Both the position numbers and the translations under genes were made by a program. The notes under the pieces are model-generated. The model saw only the letters and a list, made by a program, of their open reading frames with translations, was not told the DNA's origin and did no database searches. Positions 13,681 to 14,669 of a stretch of 14,669 bases of DNA are shown in pieces; position 1 is the first letter of the stretch; every line of letters begins with the position of its first letter. The stretch is from SLJN01 sp964505385 (GTDB lineage Bacteria; Bacteroidota; Rhodothermia; Balneolales; Natronogracilivirgulaceae): positions 1 through 14,669 of the forward strand of contig CAZDIA010000061.1 of assembly GCA_964505385.1 (NCBI GenBank). Reading direction: 5' to 3'.

Positions 13681-14669
13681 TTAATCCACTTCAAAAATTC
13701 TCAGTGATTGCTCACCGGTAGCGTCCCGCTCTATGCCGGCTACTCTGTTAGCTCTTACATCTTCAATTTCAAAATCGGGCGGTAACTCAAGATAGCTGAG
13801 TGGGTCACCTTCGGGGGTAAAAACCAGTGTATTTGCGTTTGATCCCTCAATTTGAACCTGAATCCAGATTTCATTTTGGTCTGATATCACCAAATTATGC
13901 ATCACCGGCAAATATTCCGGCATGCTCGATTCAATTGTTGTTTGCAACTCGGGATCCATTGTTTCAAGCCACTCCTCCATATCTTCAGTATCGGCGGGAA
14001 CAGGATCAAAACCGAGTGAGATTTGTACATCTTGTAGCCCATCTGTTGTATACCCCGTCAATTCAAGAGATTCGGTCCAACCTAAAAAAGCGAGCCCTTC
14101 GGAGTTTGCCGCAAACAGCGTCGTATTGCTGAAAGGCACAGGAACCGGAACTCCGGCCTGCCTCAACGGATCACTGGTCAGATCACGAATCGGAAATTCA
14201 ACCGGTTCTTCAGTAACGGGATTGCCCTCATGATCAAAAGTATATAGTTTCCCGGTGCTTTGTCCGTCCTCAGCCCCGCCATGTGCAAAACTTTTTATGT
14301 AGATTAAATCCCGGCCAACATCAATCGTGCGCGGCATCTCTGTAACATAGTCATCAAAAGTAATTTCCCCTTTTTTAACCCATTGCTCATCACCTTCTTC
14401 CAAAATGTGCATATTACCTCCGTATGCATCCAAGACATAAAACCTGCCATCCTGATCTGTTGTAATAGAAGTAATATCCGTGCCCGCGGGCAACTCCAGC
14501 CTGAGAGTTTCGGATGAACCATCATCATTGATCAGATGTAACCTGTTCGCTGTACGATCCAACGTGATGAAGCTGTTGCGATCCACTCCGGTTACTTTTT
14601 CCAGGCTTCCGATGTTCAAATCATCAAGTGAAGCCTGCATAATTTCTGAGAAATCTGTTTGATCAAAAT
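13681..14669 (-). CDS. Beta-propeller-like protein, 5' end beyond the window
   Basis: The reading frame runs open to the right edge. The ATG at 14640 is probably internal, because ten further codons (ending TDFSEI before that Met) continue upstream and the coding pattern does not change. About 329 residues are visible. Repeated short strand motifs suggest propeller blades: FITLDRTANRLHLINDDG, ITTDQDGRFYVLDAYGGNMH, LVISDQNEIWIQVQIEG and TLVFTPEGDPLSYLELP. They are in the style of the 6-bladed/NHL propeller lipoproteins common in this phylum. The protein is strongly acidic. A signal peptide or lipobox would lie outside the window and cannot be judged. Partner or ligand unknown. It converges on the GlpK homologue across repeat B. 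Confidence 0.65.
   Translation of the reverse strand, partial: FDQTDFSEIMQASLDDLNIGSLEKVTGVDRNSFITLDRTANRLHLINDDGSSETLRLELPAGTDITSITTDQDGRFYVLDAYGGNMHILEEGDEQWVKKGEITFDDYVTEMPRTIDVGRDLIYIKSFAHGGAEDGQSTGKLYTFDHEGNPVTEEPVEFPIRDLTSDPLRQAGVPVPVPFSNTTLFAANSEGLAFLGWTESLELTGYTTDGLQDVQISLGFDPVPADTEDMEEWLETMDPELQTTIESSMPEYLPVMHNLVISDQNEIWIQVQIEGSNANTLVFTPEGDPLSYLELPPDFEIEDVRANRVAGIERDATGEQSLRIFEVD

Noticed and set aside
13922..14233. 103-codon and overlapping 101-codon plus-strand frames
   Set aside because: Antisense to the propeller-like gene, Ser/Pro-rich shadow composition, no family motif.

Overview
The window looks like chromosomal DNA from a Bacteroidota/Balneolota-type bacterium. I infer this from three things. 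Several genes have no Shine-Dalgarno sequence, and several starts are preceded by possible TTTG/TAnnTTTG-like promoter elements. The omega subunit and CoaBC are of the type I associate with that phylum. The window holds thirteen protein genes, no RNA gene, no insertion sequence, no prophage and no CRISPR array.

Left part (1-5475, all on +): a PduO-type cobalamin adenosyltransferase, then glmM (cell-wall amino sugar supply), then a tight block yicC-gmk-rpoZ-coaBC with gaps of -8, 15 and 7 bp. This order matches the well-known Firmicutes yloC-gmk-rpoZ-coaBC neighbourhood and joins an RNase, GMP kinase, an RNA polymerase subunit and coenzyme A synthesis.

Right part (5661-14669): accessory-looking metabolic and envelope genes on both strands. 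On - are a zinc-free quinone-oxidoreductase-like MDR enzyme and an exported TPR protein. On + are a membrane-anchored protein that resembles a divergent polysaccharide deacetylase without its catalytic motifs, and a lipase-fold hydrolase. On - is a sodium symporter strikingly like the animal high-affinity choline transporter. On + is a full-length GlpK homologue. On - is the end of a beta-propeller-like protein that runs off the right edge. Lipase, choline transporter and glycerol kinase homologue together hint at use of lipid-derived glycerol and choline, but they are separate transcription units and the link is an inference.

The points most worth a second look are these. (1) The GlpK homologue has Asn in place of both near-invariant active-site Asp residues (E. 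coli Asp10 and Asp245), while the glycerol-binding residues look intact. (2) An approximately 125-bp structured repeat occurs twice in opposite orientation, at 5529-5660 and 13521-13650, each copy in a gap between convergent genes, bracketing about 8 kb. (3) The choline-transporter-like protein keeps the residues of the choline cage. (4) A long near-perfect hairpin lies at 9960-10021. No clearly new multi-gene system is visible; the core-gene half is ordinary.
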